In this document: positions 1-7,616 of the stretch, piece after piece | How the letters are laid out: every line of letters begins with the position of its first letter | Position numbering within the stretch: the stretch's first letter is position 1 | Assembly (NCBI RefSeq): GCF_028473645.1 | Contig: NZ_CP097269.1 | Location: 5,479,501 to 5,543,500 of the forward strand | Reading direction: 5' to 3' | Length of the DNA: 64,000 nt | Source of the DNA: Acidovorax sp. GBBC 1281 | GTDB lineage: Bacteria > Pseudomonadota > Gammaproteobacteria > Burkholderiales > Burkholderiaceae_C | Notes under the pieces: generated by a model | What the model was told of the DNA's origin: nothing | Database searches by the model: none | The model's input: only the letters and a program-made list of their open reading frames with translations | Made by a program: the position numbers and the translations under genes

Positions 1-811
1 CGGCCACCCCTCCTTCCTGAGCGAGCTCACCCTCACCACGGCGCTGCGCACCGCGGCCACGTCGGCCATGGCCGCGCGCTACCTGGCCCGCCCGGACAGC
101 CGCAGCATGGCGCTGATCGGCAATGGCGCGCAGAGCGAGTTCCAGGCCCTGGCCTTCGTGGGCCTGCTGGGCATCGGCGAGCTGCGCCTGTACGACATCG
201 ACCCGGCCGCCACGGCCAAGCTGGCGGCCAACCTCGCGCCGCTGGTGGCGCGGGGGGAACTGGAGATCGTGCGCTGCGCCAGCACCGCCGAGGCCGTGCG
301 CGGCGCTGACATCGTCACCACCGTCACCGCCGACAAGGCCTACGCCACGATCCTGCACGGCGATCTGGTCGAGCCTGGCATGCACATCAACGCCGTGGGC
401 GGCGACTGCCCCGGCAAGACCGAACTGGCGGCCGAGGTGCTGCGGGCGGCCAGCGTGTTCGTGGAATACGAGCCCCAGACCCGCATCGAAGGCGACCTGC
501 AGCAGATGCCCGCCGACTTCCCCGTGACCGAGTTCTGGCGCGTGGTGCGCGGCGAGGCGCCGGCCCGCACCTCGCCCGCGCAGGTCACCGTGTTCGACTC
601 GGTGGGATTTGCGCTGGAGGACTATTCCGCCCTGCGCTTCATGCGAGCCCTGGGCCGCAGCGAGGGCCTGCTGCAGCCGCTGGAGCTGATTCCCGACCAG
701 GCCGACCCCAAGGACCTGTACGCGCAGATCCAGCCCTGGATCGCCCTGGGCACGCCCGCAGGCGCCCCCCCGCTGGTGCAGGCCGCCGCCCACCTGGCGG
801 AAGCACTTTAA
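1..811 (+). CDS. ocd: Ornithine cyclodeaminase (5' truncated by window edge)
   Basis: Converts L-ornithine to L-proline and ammonia in the cytoplasm using bound NAD. The reading frame is open from base 2, upstream of the first ATG at 68, and encodes the family motif TALRTAATSA before the Rossmann segment (IGNGAQSEFQALAF, then the acidic LYDID strand end). The real start therefore lies outside the window and the ATG at 68 is internal. GGDCPGKTEL and the VTVFDSVGFALEDY stretch are also typical of the ornithine cyclodeaminase/mu-crystallin family. An arginase gene follows on the same strand after about 157 bases, so the pair would carry arginine through ornithine to proline. Members of the family can instead act on other amino acids or as imine reductases; the arginase neighbour favours ornithine. 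Confidence 0.9.
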   Translation, partial: GHPSFLSELTLTTALRTAATSAMAARYLARPDSRSMALIGNGAQSEFQALAFVGLLGIGELRLYDIDPAATAKLAANLAPLVARGELEIVRCASTAEAVRGADIVTTVTADKAYATILHGDLVEPGMHINAVGGDCPGKTELAAEVLRAASVFVEYEPQTRIEGDLQQMPADFPVTEFWRVVRGEAPARTSPAQVTVFDSVGFALEDYSALRFMRALGRSEGLLQPLELIPDQADPKDLYAQIQPWIALGTPAGAPPLVQAAAHLAEAL

Positions 812-968
812 GAACGGGTGGGCCGCGCAGGACACGGCACCCATCGTCACCGTCCGCGTGCACACTGCACGCGCCCCATGCCGTTTTGCGCATGCCGCCA
901 GACCGCATGCGGGTGAAAACTTTGGCGCCACGGCGCCCGCACGCCGTGCGTTTCCAGGAGATGAACCC

Positions 969-1937
969 ATGACCGACACCGCAACCCCCGCCCCGCACAC
1001 CCGCGCCACCCTCATCGGCGCCCCCACCGACGCCGGCGCCGCGCGCCTGGGCGCGGCCATGGGTCCCGACGCCCTGCGCGTCGCCCAGCTGGGCCCGGCC
1101 CTCGCGCGGTTCGGCGTGGACGTGGAAGATGCCGGCAACCTCTTCGGCCCGCCCAACCCGCAAAGCGCCCGGGGCGACCACGGGCTGCGCAACCTGGCGG
1201 AATGCGTGGCATGGAACCGCGCGGTGCACGACGCCGTTTCCGCGCAGTTCGCCGCCGGCCGCATGCCCATCCTGCTCGGGGGCGACCACCACCTGGCGGT
1301 GGGCTCGATCAGCGCCGTCGCGCGGCACTGCCGCCAGACGGGCAAGCGCCTGCGCGTGCTCTGGCTCGATGCCCACGCGGACTGCAACACGCCCGCGATC
1401 TCGCCCAGCGGCAACGTGCACGGCATTCCCGTGGCGAGCCTGTACGGCTTCGGCCCCGAATCGCTGTCGGCCCTGGGCGGCGCCGTGCCCGCGCTGCAGG
1501 GCGCGCAGCTGTGCCAGATCGGCCTGCGCAGCGTGGACGACGAGGAAAAGCGCCTGATCCGCGAGCTGGGCATCGAGGTGTACGACATGCGCTCCATCGA
1601 CGAGCTGGGCATGCGCGAGGTCATGCGCCGTGCGCTCGACGGGCTGGAGGGCGAGGCCGGCGAAGGCGTGCATCTGCACCTGAGCTTCGACGTGGACTTC
1701 CTCGACCCCGAGATCGCCCCCGGCACCGGCACCACCGTGCGCGGCGGCCCCAATTACCGCGAGGCGCAGCTTTGCATGGAGATGATCGCGGACACGGGCC
1801 GCCTGGCCTCGCTGGACATCGTGGAGCTGAACCCCGCGCTCGACATCCGCAACCAGACCGCAGAGCTGGTGGTCGACCTGGTGCAGAGCCTGTTCGGCAA
1901 GAGCACGCTGGTGCGCGCCCGCCCCGCGGCCGCGTGA
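969..1937 (+). CDS. rocF: Arginase
   Basis: Hydrolyses arginine to ornithine and urea with a binuclear manganese centre. All three metal-ligand motifs of the ureohydrolase fold are present: GGDHHLAVGS, LDAHADCNTP and SFDVDFLDP. The C-terminal LDIVELNPALD segment is also typical. At 322 residues it has the usual arginase length. I place the start at ATG 969 because CCAGGAG lies eight bases upstream; an in-frame start at 858 would add a poorly conserved leader. It follows ornithine cyclodeaminase and probably shares its catabolic role. The stop codon lies inside three tandem 8-bp repeats. Agmatinase or formimidoglutamase is the alternative, but the GDHSxA-type first motif and overall layout suit arginase. 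Confidence 0.9.
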   Translation: MTDTATPAPHTRATLIGAPTDAGAARLGAAMGPDALRVAQLGPALARFGVDVEDAGNLFGPPNPQSARGDHGLRNLAECVAWNRAVHDAVSAQFAAGRMPILLGGDHHLAVGSISAVARHCRQTGKRLRVLWLDAHADCNTPAISPSGNVHGIPVASLYGFGPESLSALGGAVPALQGAQLCQIGLRSVDDEEKRLIRELGIEVYDMRSIDELGMREVMRRALDGLEGEAGEGVHLHLSFDVDFLDPEIAPGTGTTVRGGPNYREAQLCMEMIADTGRLASLDIVELNPALDIRNQTAELVVDLVQSLFGKSTLVRARPAAA

Positions 1938-1957
1938 CGGCGTGACGGCGTGACGGC
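1934..1957. repeat. Three tandem 8-bp repeats over the arginase stop
   Basis: The unit gtgacggc occurs three times in a row (1934-1941, 1942-1949, 1950-1957). The first copy contains the arginase TGA. The unit is not a multiple of three, but since the stop is in the first copy, slippage would change only the 3' untranslated spacer between the convergent arginase and acetoacetyl-CoA synthetase genes. Confidence 0.85.
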
Positions 1958-1976
1958 GCGCTGACGCACTGAAGCG

Positions 1977-4097
1977 CTAATGCGCCGCAGCGGTGGCCGC
2001 GCGCTGCTGCGCGAACGCCACGTACCAGGGCAGGCAGCCCGGGTTGGCCATGGCGTCCTGGTTGACCACTTTGTCCAGCGGCTGGCCCAGCAGCAGCTTC
2101 TTGATGGGCAGTTCCTGCTTCTTGCCGCTCAGCGTGCGCGGCACCTCGGCCACCTGCACGATCTCGTCCGGCACGAAGCGCGGCGACAGCGCGGTGCGGA
2201 TGGCCGCGGCGATGCGCCCGCGCAGGGCGTCGTCCAGCACCACGCCGCCCCGCAGCGCGACGAAGAGCGGCATGTAGCTGTCGCGGCCCAGTGATTCCAG
2301 ATCGACCACCAGGCTGTCCAGCACCTCCGGCAGGGCCTCGACGGCGCGGTAGATCTCGCTCGTGCCCATGCGCAGGCCGTGGCGGTTGATGGTGGCGTCG
2401 CTGCGCCCGTAGATCACGCAGCCGCCGTGGCGGCCGATCCGGATCCAGTCGCCGTGGCGCCAGACTGGGCCCATGTCCACGGGCCCGTCGCCCCCGCCCG
2501 GCCGCCGGCCGTGGCCCGGCGGGTACATGTCGAAGTAGCTCGCCAGGTAGCGCTTGCCTTTCGGGTCGCCGCCCCGCCCGGCCGGGCCCGGCTCGCCATC
2601 GCCCCACAGGTACAGCGGCATGGACGGGATGGGCTGCGTGCACACCAGTTCGCCCACCTCGTCGATCACCGGCTGGCCCTCGGCGTTCCAGGCCTCGACC
2701 GCCGCGCCCAGCATGCGGCACTGCATCTCGCCGGGCACCTGGGGCAGCTCGCGGTGCCCGCCGATGAAGGCGCCGCAAAAATCGGTGCCGCCGGAGATGT
2801 TGTTCCACCAGATGTCGCCGTCCGCATGCCCCGACACGCCCAGCGCGCGGAACTGCGCCGTGCCCCAGGCCTGCACCTCGGGCGCGAGCGGCGAGCCGGT
2901 GGTGCCCAGCGCCCGCACGCGCGAGAGGTCGCCGCAGTCCGTGAGCGACAGGCCCGACTTCATGCAGTTGGCGTAGAAGGCCGCGCCCGCACCGAAGAAC
3001 GTCACGCCCGTCTCGGCGGCGAAGCGCCAGAGCGTGCCCCAGTCGGGCCGCTCGCGGCTGCCGCCCGGGTTGCCGTCGTAGATCACGCACGTCGTGCCCG
3101 CCAGCAGGCCGCTCACCTGCGCGTTCCACATCACCCAGCCGGTCGAGCTGTACCAGTGGTAGCGCTCGCCGAACGAATTGGGCTCGTAGCTGCAGCCGAT
3201 GTCGTTGTGCAGCCCCTTGAGCTGCAGCGCCACCAGCACCATGCCGCCATGGCCGTGCACGATGGGCTTGGGCAGGCCGGTGGTGCCGCTGGAGTAGACG
3301 ATCCACAGCGGGTGGTCGAACGGCAGCCACTCAGGCTCGAACGCAGCCACTTCGGCATCGTTTTGGCCGCATGCCCTAGAAAAATCTGCCGTGTCTGCTA
3401 TCGTTTCAGGAGCATGCAGGTGCTGCACCACCACCATGTGGGTGACCGAGGGCAGCGCCGCGCGCAGCTCGGCCAGCACGCCGGTGCGGTCGTGGTCGCG
3501 CCCGCCGTAGGTCACGCCGTCCACTGCGATCAGCACCTTGGGCGCGATCTGGCGGAAGCGGTCCAGCACGGCGGCCGTGCCCATGTCGGGCGCGCACACG
3601 CTCCACACCGCGCCCAGGCTGGCCGTGGCCAGCAGGGCCACCATGGCCTCGGGGATGTTGGGCAGGTAGGCCGCCACGCGGTCGCCGCGCCGCACGCCCT
3701 GGCGGCGCAGGTGCAGCGCGAGCGAGGCGACCTGGCGGCGCAGCTCGGGCCAGGACAGCTCGCGGTGCAGGCCGCGCTCGTTGCGGCTCACCACGGCCGG
3801 CAGGCCCGCGGCGTGCGCCGGGTCCACATGGCGCAGCACCTGGCGCGCGTAGTTGACCTGCGCCCCGGGGAACCACACGGCCCCCGGCATCGCATTGCGC
3901 GCCAGCACGGCCGTGTGCGGGGTGGGCGACTGCAGATCGAAGTAGTCCCAGATGCTCTGCCAGAACGCATCGAGGTCGGTGACGGACCAGCGCCAGAGCG
4001 CGTCGTAGTCCGCGAAGACGAGGCCGTGGCGGGCCTGCAGCCAGTCCTGGTACAGGCGGATCTGGGGAACGAACGGGGGGGTGTTTTTTGTCTCCAT
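1977..4097 (-). CDS. Acetoacetyl-CoA synthetase (acetoacetate-CoA ligase)
   Basis: Activates acetoacetate to acetoacetyl-CoA with ATP, linking ketone bodies or PHB breakdown to central metabolism. It is a large adenylate-forming enzyme: the N-terminal WFPGAQVNYARQVL box separates this family from acetyl-CoA synthetase, the P-loop-like YSSGTTGLPKPIVHGHGG is the adenylation signature, and GDWIRIGRHGG plus the C-terminal LSGKKQELPIKKLL, with its catalytic lysine region, are intact. I choose ATG 4097 (METKNTPP) over the longer in-frame start at 4160, whose extra residues do not look like the family. At 706 residues it is longer than usual (about 650-670). Residues about 227-243 (HAPETIADTADFSRACG) look like a foreign in-frame insert derived from a dispersed repeat. 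It converges on arginase. Confidence 0.9.
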   Translation of the reverse strand: METKNTPPFVPQIRLYQDWLQARHGLVFADYDALWRWSVTDLDAFWQSIWDYFDLQSPTPHTAVLARNAMPGAVWFPGAQVNYARQVLRHVDPAHAAGLPAVVSRNERGLHRELSWPELRRQVASLALHLRRQGVRRGDRVAAYLPNIPEAMVALLATASLGAVWSVCAPDMGTAAVLDRFRQIAPKVLIAVDGVTYGGRDHDRTGVLAELRAALPSVTHMVVVQHLHAPETIADTADFSRACGQNDAEVAAFEPEWLPFDHPLWIVYSSGTTGLPKPIVHGHGGMVLVALQLKGLHNDIGCSYEPNSFGERYHWYSSTGWVMWNAQVSGLLAGTTCVIYDGNPGGSRERPDWGTLWRFAAETGVTFFGAGAAFYANCMKSGLSLTDCGDLSRVRALGTTGSPLAPEVQAWGTAQFRALGVSGHADGDIWWNNISGGTDFCGAFIGGHRELPQVPGEMQCRMLGAAVEAWNAEGQPVIDEVGELVCTQPIPSMPLYLWGDGEPGPAGRGGDPKGKRYLASYFDMYPPGHGRRPGGGDGPVDMGPVWRHGDWIRIGRHGGCVIYGRSDATINRHGLRMGTSEIYRAVEALPEVLDSLVVDLESLGRDSYMPLFVALRGGVVLDDALRGRIAAAIRTALSPRFVPDEIVQVAEVPRTLSGKKQELPIKKLLLGQPLDKVVNQDAMANPGCLPWYVAFAQQRAATAAAH
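3369..3417 (-). repeat. Dispersed-element copy inside the acetoacetyl-CoA synthetase gene
   Basis: On the minus strand this stretch contains gctcctgaa, then gatagcaga and ctagggcat, the same signature words seen in intergenic copies at 29511, 12240 and 52151. It is visibly richer in A/T than the gene around it. GCATGC flanks it on both sides (3369-3374 and 3412-3417). It stays open in the synthetase frame and encodes roughly HAPETIADTADFSRACG. Confidence 0.55.
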
Positions 4098-4233
4098 GGC
4101 GCCGCATGCGTAGCGTGCGCCACCGCCGCTGTCACCGGGCGGGCGTCCCCGAATGGACAAAGCCGCCGGCCGGGTGCGGCGGGCGACTTTGCGAAGGGGG
4201 ACGGCAGCGGGGCCCTGCCCGCCGGCCCCGGGG

Positions 4234-4470
4234 TCAGTCTGTCAGCTCGTGCACGCTGGTGATGGCGTAGCCCTTTTCCTCGATCTGCGCGGCCGGCTGC
4301 GCGATGCCGTAGTCGTCCCAGTGGTCGGCGTTCTCGTCCATCTCCTGGCCGCGCGCCTCGGTGTCCCAGTCCACGTTGATCGCCTCCTGCGGGATGGGGC
4401 GCCCTTCGGGCACGGCGAGGTGGGAGAACTTGCCGTCGGCTTCGGCTCGGCGATAGATGTCAACGCGCAT
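4234..4470 (-). CDS. DUF6139-like small protein
   Basis: This 78-residue soluble protein begins MRVDIYRRAEADGKF and contains PEGRPIPQEA and EEKGYAITSV. I recall this pattern from a short family of unknown function common in Comamonadaceae (DUF6139). No signal peptide, membrane segment or catalytic motif is visible; it is acidic in the middle (DENADHWDDYG). I use ATG 4470, preceded by AAGGA about nine bases upstream, rather than the in-frame upstream codon at 4500. It is transcribed alone between acetoacetyl-CoA synthetase and the M48 protease. A run of ten C residues (4583-4592) lies about 115 bases upstream of its start. Function is unknown. Confidence 0.7.
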   Translation of the reverse strand: MRVDIYRRAEADGKFSHLAVPEGRPIPQEAINVDWDTEARGQEMDENADHWDDYGIAQPAAQIEEKGYAITSVHELTD

Positions 4471-4601
4471 GGGGGAGTCCTTTTCGGAAATGAGACGCAA
4501 AGGCTGTCCACTCTATCGAGCGGGGTTCTGGCGGGGCGTAGGAAAACACCTCTCGCGGGAGGGTGGGACCGGAAGGCGCCCACCCCCCCCCCACGCCCTG
4601 C

Positions 4602-4650
4602 AAAAACCAAAAAAGGCGGCTGGGCCTTCGCCCGCCGCCTTTCTGGTTTG
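4602..4650 (-). terminator. Rho-independent terminator of the M48 protease gene
   Basis: Arms aaaggcggc (4612-4620) and gccgccttt (4634-4642) pair perfectly around a 13-base loop. Read on the minus strand, the hairpin is followed by a T-rich run (ttttttgg). It lies just past the protease stop at 4669. Confidence 0.85.
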
Positions 4651-4668
4651 GCTGCCTTGGCGGGCCGA

Positions 4669-5499
4669 CTACTTCGCCGAGGCCAGGTCGCGCATGCGGT
4701 CCGCACGGCCGCCCGCGTCCGGGTGGGTGGACAGCATGGCGTCCATGCCGCCGCTCTTGCCGCTCAGCGAGGCGATCTTGCGGAAGGCCGACTCCATGGC
4801 CTGCACCTTGTACTTGTGCTTCTTCATGAAGGCCAGGCCGTAGTCGTCGGCGGCGGTTTCCTGGCTTTGCGAGAACTGGCTGTTGACCAGCTTCTCGCCC
4901 AGGGCGCCCAGGTCGGAATCGGCCAGGCGGCCCACGCCGCCCGCGGCGGACGCGGCCTTGCGGCCGGCGGAGGCCATGTAGGCCGTGCGCATGGCCGACA
5001 GCGAGTGCTGCAGCTTCACGTGGCCGATTTCATGGCCGATCACGCCCAGCAGTTCCTGGTCGTTCATCATGTCCATGAGGCCGCTGTACACGCGGATGGA
5101 GCCGTCGGCCGTGGCGTTGGCGTTCACGTCCTTGCTCAGGTACACCTTGAAGTTCAGCTTCATGCCGTCTTCGTTCACGTGCTTCTTGGTCAGGCGCGCC
5201 AGGCGCTGCGCGTACTTGTTGTTGGCCGGGGCGGCGTTCTCGGTGCGGTCTTCGTAGTTGCGGTACTGCAGCGAGACGGTCTTGAGTTCTTCGTCGGACA
5301 CGGTCACGGCCTTGAACACGTCCAGCGCGGCGCCCGCCTTGTTTTCGGTGCTGCTGGAGCTGGAACCGCCGGCGGTGGCCGCGCCCAGCACGCTGGAGAT
5401 GGCCGAGGTGCCGGAACCGCTCTTGCTGCCATCGCCCGTGGTGGCGCAACCGGACAGCAGCAGGGCGAGCGCAACGGCGCTCAGTGAGAACTTCTTCAT
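4669..5499 (-). CDS. M48 family metalloprotease, lipoprotein
   Basis: A zinc-dependent periplasmic, membrane-anchored protease. The 276-residue product starts MKKFSLSAVALALLLSGC, a clear lipoprotein signal with cysteine 20 as the lipidation site, followed by a Gly/Ser/Thr-rich linker. The zinc motif HEIGH is at about residues 156-160 in the context GVIGHEIGHVKLQHS. The third ligand is probably the glutamate in QSQETAADDYG, as in other M48 peptidases. Members include BepA/LoiP, outer-membrane quality-control proteases, so a similar role is likely; the exact substrate cannot be told. Start ATG 5499 is fixed by the signal peptide; the frame extends further upstream without family features. It stands alone with its own terminator. 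Confidence 0.88.
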   Translation of the reverse strand: MKKFSLSAVALALLLSGCATTGDGSKSGSGTSAISSVLGAATAGGSSSSSTENKAGAALDVFKAVTVSDEELKTVSLQYRNYEDRTENAAPANNKYAQRLARLTKKHVNEDGMKLNFKVYLSKDVNANATADGSIRVYSGLMDMMNDQELLGVIGHEIGHVKLQHSLSAMRTAYMASAGRKAASAAGGVGRLADSDLGALGEKLVNSQFSQSQETAADDYGLAFMKKHKYKVQAMESAFRKIASLSGKSGGMDAMLSTHPDAGGRADRMRDLASAK

Positions 5500-5800
5500 G
5501 GAAACACTTTCGTTGAGGTCTGGAAACAAGCGCCAAGGGGCGGCGGATGCGGTGCTCGGGAGGCTCTGCGGCCCCTTGGCGGCCATGGAGTGGACCGGGC
5601 AGGCGGAAATTGTTTCACGGGCCTTTGAAAGGCCATACGGCATGCCGCCGCGAATGCATCGAGTTGTATCAACGGCTTGGCCACCGTTCCCGCCGCTTTA
5701 CAAAGTAACGAAACGCCTTGGCACCATAGGGTGAACCACCCCGTACACAACCTTTTGTTTCAATAAAGACGCCATCAACGGGGAACGAAACGGTGCTCCG
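5500..5800. other. Intergenic region, no gene seen
   Basis: These 301 bases separate two minus-strand genes. They must hold the promoter of the M48 protease and the 3' untranslated end of the IclR-fusion gene. The part near 5690-5780 is noticeably A/T richer (for example caaccttttgtttcaataaag). I found no convincing -35/-10 pair, hairpin or small ORF that I would call. Confidence 0.5.
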
Positions 5801-7432
5801 CTACACCGCGACCTCGAAGAGCCGGCCCGACAACGGGGCCTTGGCCAGCACATCCAGCGGCACCGGCTGGCGCGCCGTGGTGATGAACAGCCGCCGCCCG
5901 TCGGCCCCGCCCAGTTCCACGTCGGTGGGACAGGGCACCGGCAGCGCGACGACGCGGTCCAGGCTGCCGTCGGGCAGAAAACGCACCACACTCCAGCCAT
6001 CGCGCAGGGCCGTCCACACCCCGCCCTCCGCATCCAGCGCCAGGCCGCTCACCCGGCCCGAGCCCTTGGGCACGGAGACGAGGCGGCGCACGGCGCCGGT
6101 CTCGGGCTGCAGCGACAGGATGGCGCCCGTGTCCGGCACGGCGGCCCAGAGGGTGCCGTCCGCCGCGCGCCAGCGCAGGCACTGCACCGGCTCGGGCAGG
6201 CGCCAGCGCACCTCCAGCGGCGCGCCGGGCCGCAGGCAGCCTACGGCGCTGCCGCCCTCGGGCGTCTCGCACGCCAGCCACAGTTCGCCGCCGGCACCGC
6301 GGCAGACGGCCTGGGCCGGCAGCGCGGGCCAGGGGGCCAGGCGCTGCGCCGGCCCGCCCCGGGGGAGCGCGAAGGCGCCGTGGGCGCACCAGGCGATGGG
6401 CGGGGGCGCGGTGGCGGGGCCGGCACCGGCCGCTTGCGCCTCGCCGCTGCTGCCGTCCTGCCCCAGCAGCAGGCCGTGCACGGGGCCTTCGGCCTCGGCC
6501 CAGAGCGTGTCGCCTTCGTCCCGCGGTCCCACCGCCCGCAGCGCGGGGGCGAGGGTGTCGGCCCAGAACAGCCGGCCGCTGGCTGCGCACCAGCGCGGGT
6601 GGGCGCCGTGGAACGCCCAGGGGCCGGGCACGGGGCGGGCCTCGGCATCGCCCAGCGTGGGGCGCACGCCGTGCAACTGCGCGCCCACACGGCGCGCGGC
6701 CTCGGCCACCTCGGGGCCCAGCAACTCCAGCCGCTCGGGCGTGAGCCGCCAGGCCGGCCCGGCCACGCTGAGCGCGCCGCGCACCTGGCCCAGGCCGTCG
6801 ATGATGGGCGCGCCCACGCAGCGCACGCCGGGCACGATCTCTTCGTCGTCGATGGCGTAGCCGCGCGCCGCCGTCACGCGCAGCTCCGCCAGCAGGCGCC
6901 GCCGGTCGGTCAGCGTGCGGGGCGTGAGGGGGCGCAGCACCAGTTCGCGCACCAGGGCATCGCGCGCCGCGCTGTCCATGGCGGAGAGGATGGCCTTGCC
7001 CTGGCTGGTGCAGTACACCGGCTTGCGCTGGCCCAGCGCGCTGGACGAGCGCTGGCTGTGCGCGCCATCGCAGCGCTCCAGCGACACCACGTCGCGCCCG
7101 TCCAGTGCGGCCAGATAGGTGGTCTCGCCCGTCAGGTCGCGCAACGTGCGCAGTTCCATCACGGCCGCCGCGGCCAGGTCGGGCATGGCATGGGCCTGGC
7201 GTGCCAGCTCGAAGCAGCGCACGCCCAGGCAGTACACCTTGCGCAGCGGATCGCGGCGCAGCATGCCGCGCGCCACCAGCGTGGCCAGCAGGCGGTAGGC
7301 CGTGGTGCGGGGCAACGCCAGCCGCGCTGCCAGGTCGGCGTGGCTCAGGCCTTGCGGCGCGGCGCCCACGGCGTCCAGCACGTCGAGGGCTTTTTCGAGC
7401 GCGGCGGTGCCGTCTCCGGGCGATGCAGGCAT
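5801..7432 (-). CDS. IclR-family regulator fused to an SMP-30/gluconolactonase-like domain
   Basis: A 543-residue two-part protein. Residues about 8-70 form the IclR winged helix (ALDVLDAVGAAPQGLSHADL, then RTTAYRLLATLVARG). About 80-255 is the IclR effector-binding domain (YCTSQGKAILSAM, GYAIDDEEIVPGVRCVGAPI). From about 270 to the end there is an SMP-30/gluconolactonase-like beta-propeller pattern (ARWCA-type GRLFWAD, DGTLWAAVPDTG, GGVWTALRDGWSVVRF, DGRRLFITTA). The sugar-lactone hydrolase and the regulator are thus one chain, twice normal IclR length. It diverges from an aldehyde dehydrogenase gene and probably controls it and itself through the sites at 7436-7454 and 7560-7578. Whether the propeller keeps hydrolase activity or only senses ligand is unknown. 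Confidence 0.87.
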   Translation of the reverse strand: MPASPGDGTAALEKALDVLDAVGAAPQGLSHADLAARLALPRTTAYRLLATLVARGMLRRDPLRKVYCLGVRCFELARQAHAMPDLAAAAVMELRTLRDLTGETTYLAALDGRDVVSLERCDGAHSQRSSSALGQRKPVYCTSQGKAILSAMDSAARDALVRELVLRPLTPRTLTDRRRLLAELRVTAARGYAIDDEEIVPGVRCVGAPIIDGLGQVRGALSVAGPAWRLTPERLELLGPEVAEAARRVGAQLHGVRPTLGDAEARPVPGPWAFHGAHPRWCAASGRLFWADTLAPALRAVGPRDEGDTLWAEAEGPVHGLLLGQDGSSGEAQAAGAGPATAPPPIAWCAHGAFALPRGGPAQRLAPWPALPAQAVCRGAGGELWLACETPEGGSAVGCLRPGAPLEVRWRLPEPVQCLRWRAADGTLWAAVPDTGAILSLQPETGAVRRLVSVPKGSGRVSGLALDAEGGVWTALRDGWSVVRFLPDGSLDRVVALPVPCPTDVELGGADGRRLFITTARQPVPLDVLAKAPLSGRLFEVAV

Positions 7433-7435
7433 GTT

Positions 7436-7454
7436 TGTCTCACGAAATGGAATT
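7436..7454. promoter_or_regulatory. Candidate IclR-type operator, left half of a matched inverted pair
   Basis: The 19 bases beginning tgtctcac and ending atggaatt match the reverse complement of 7560-7578 at 17 of 19 positions. The site lies a few bases upstream of the regulator start codon (ATG 7432), a position suited to autorepression. The core tggaatt resembles half-sites of IclR-family operators. Confidence 0.65.
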
Positions 7455-7559
7455 CAGAACCGCGCGGGGAAGGGGCAGCGGGCCGCAGGGATTTTAGGCG
7501 GCTCGCCCTTTCATTACGATGGCAGGCTCCCAACGGCGGGCCCCTGCCGATCGGCGAAC

Positions 7560-7578
7560 AATTCCATTCAGTGAGACA
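7560..7578. promoter_or_regulatory. Candidate IclR-type operator, right half of a matched inverted pair
   Basis: The 19 bases beginning aattccat and ending gtgagaca mirror 7436-7454. The site lies 39-57 bases upstream of the dehydrogenase start at 7617, where a regulator would meet RNA polymerase. The two sites are 124 bases apart. Confidence 0.65.
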
Positions 7579-7616
7579 GCAGGCCGCGACGGCCCTTGCC
7601 CTTTTCAGGAACCTCC

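Noticed and set aside
2379..4262. A 627-codon open frame on the plus strand opposite acetoacetyl-CoA synthetase
   Set aside because: It is Ala/Arg/His-rich with no motif and is the expected antisense shadow of a GC-rich gene whose own family motifs are all intact.
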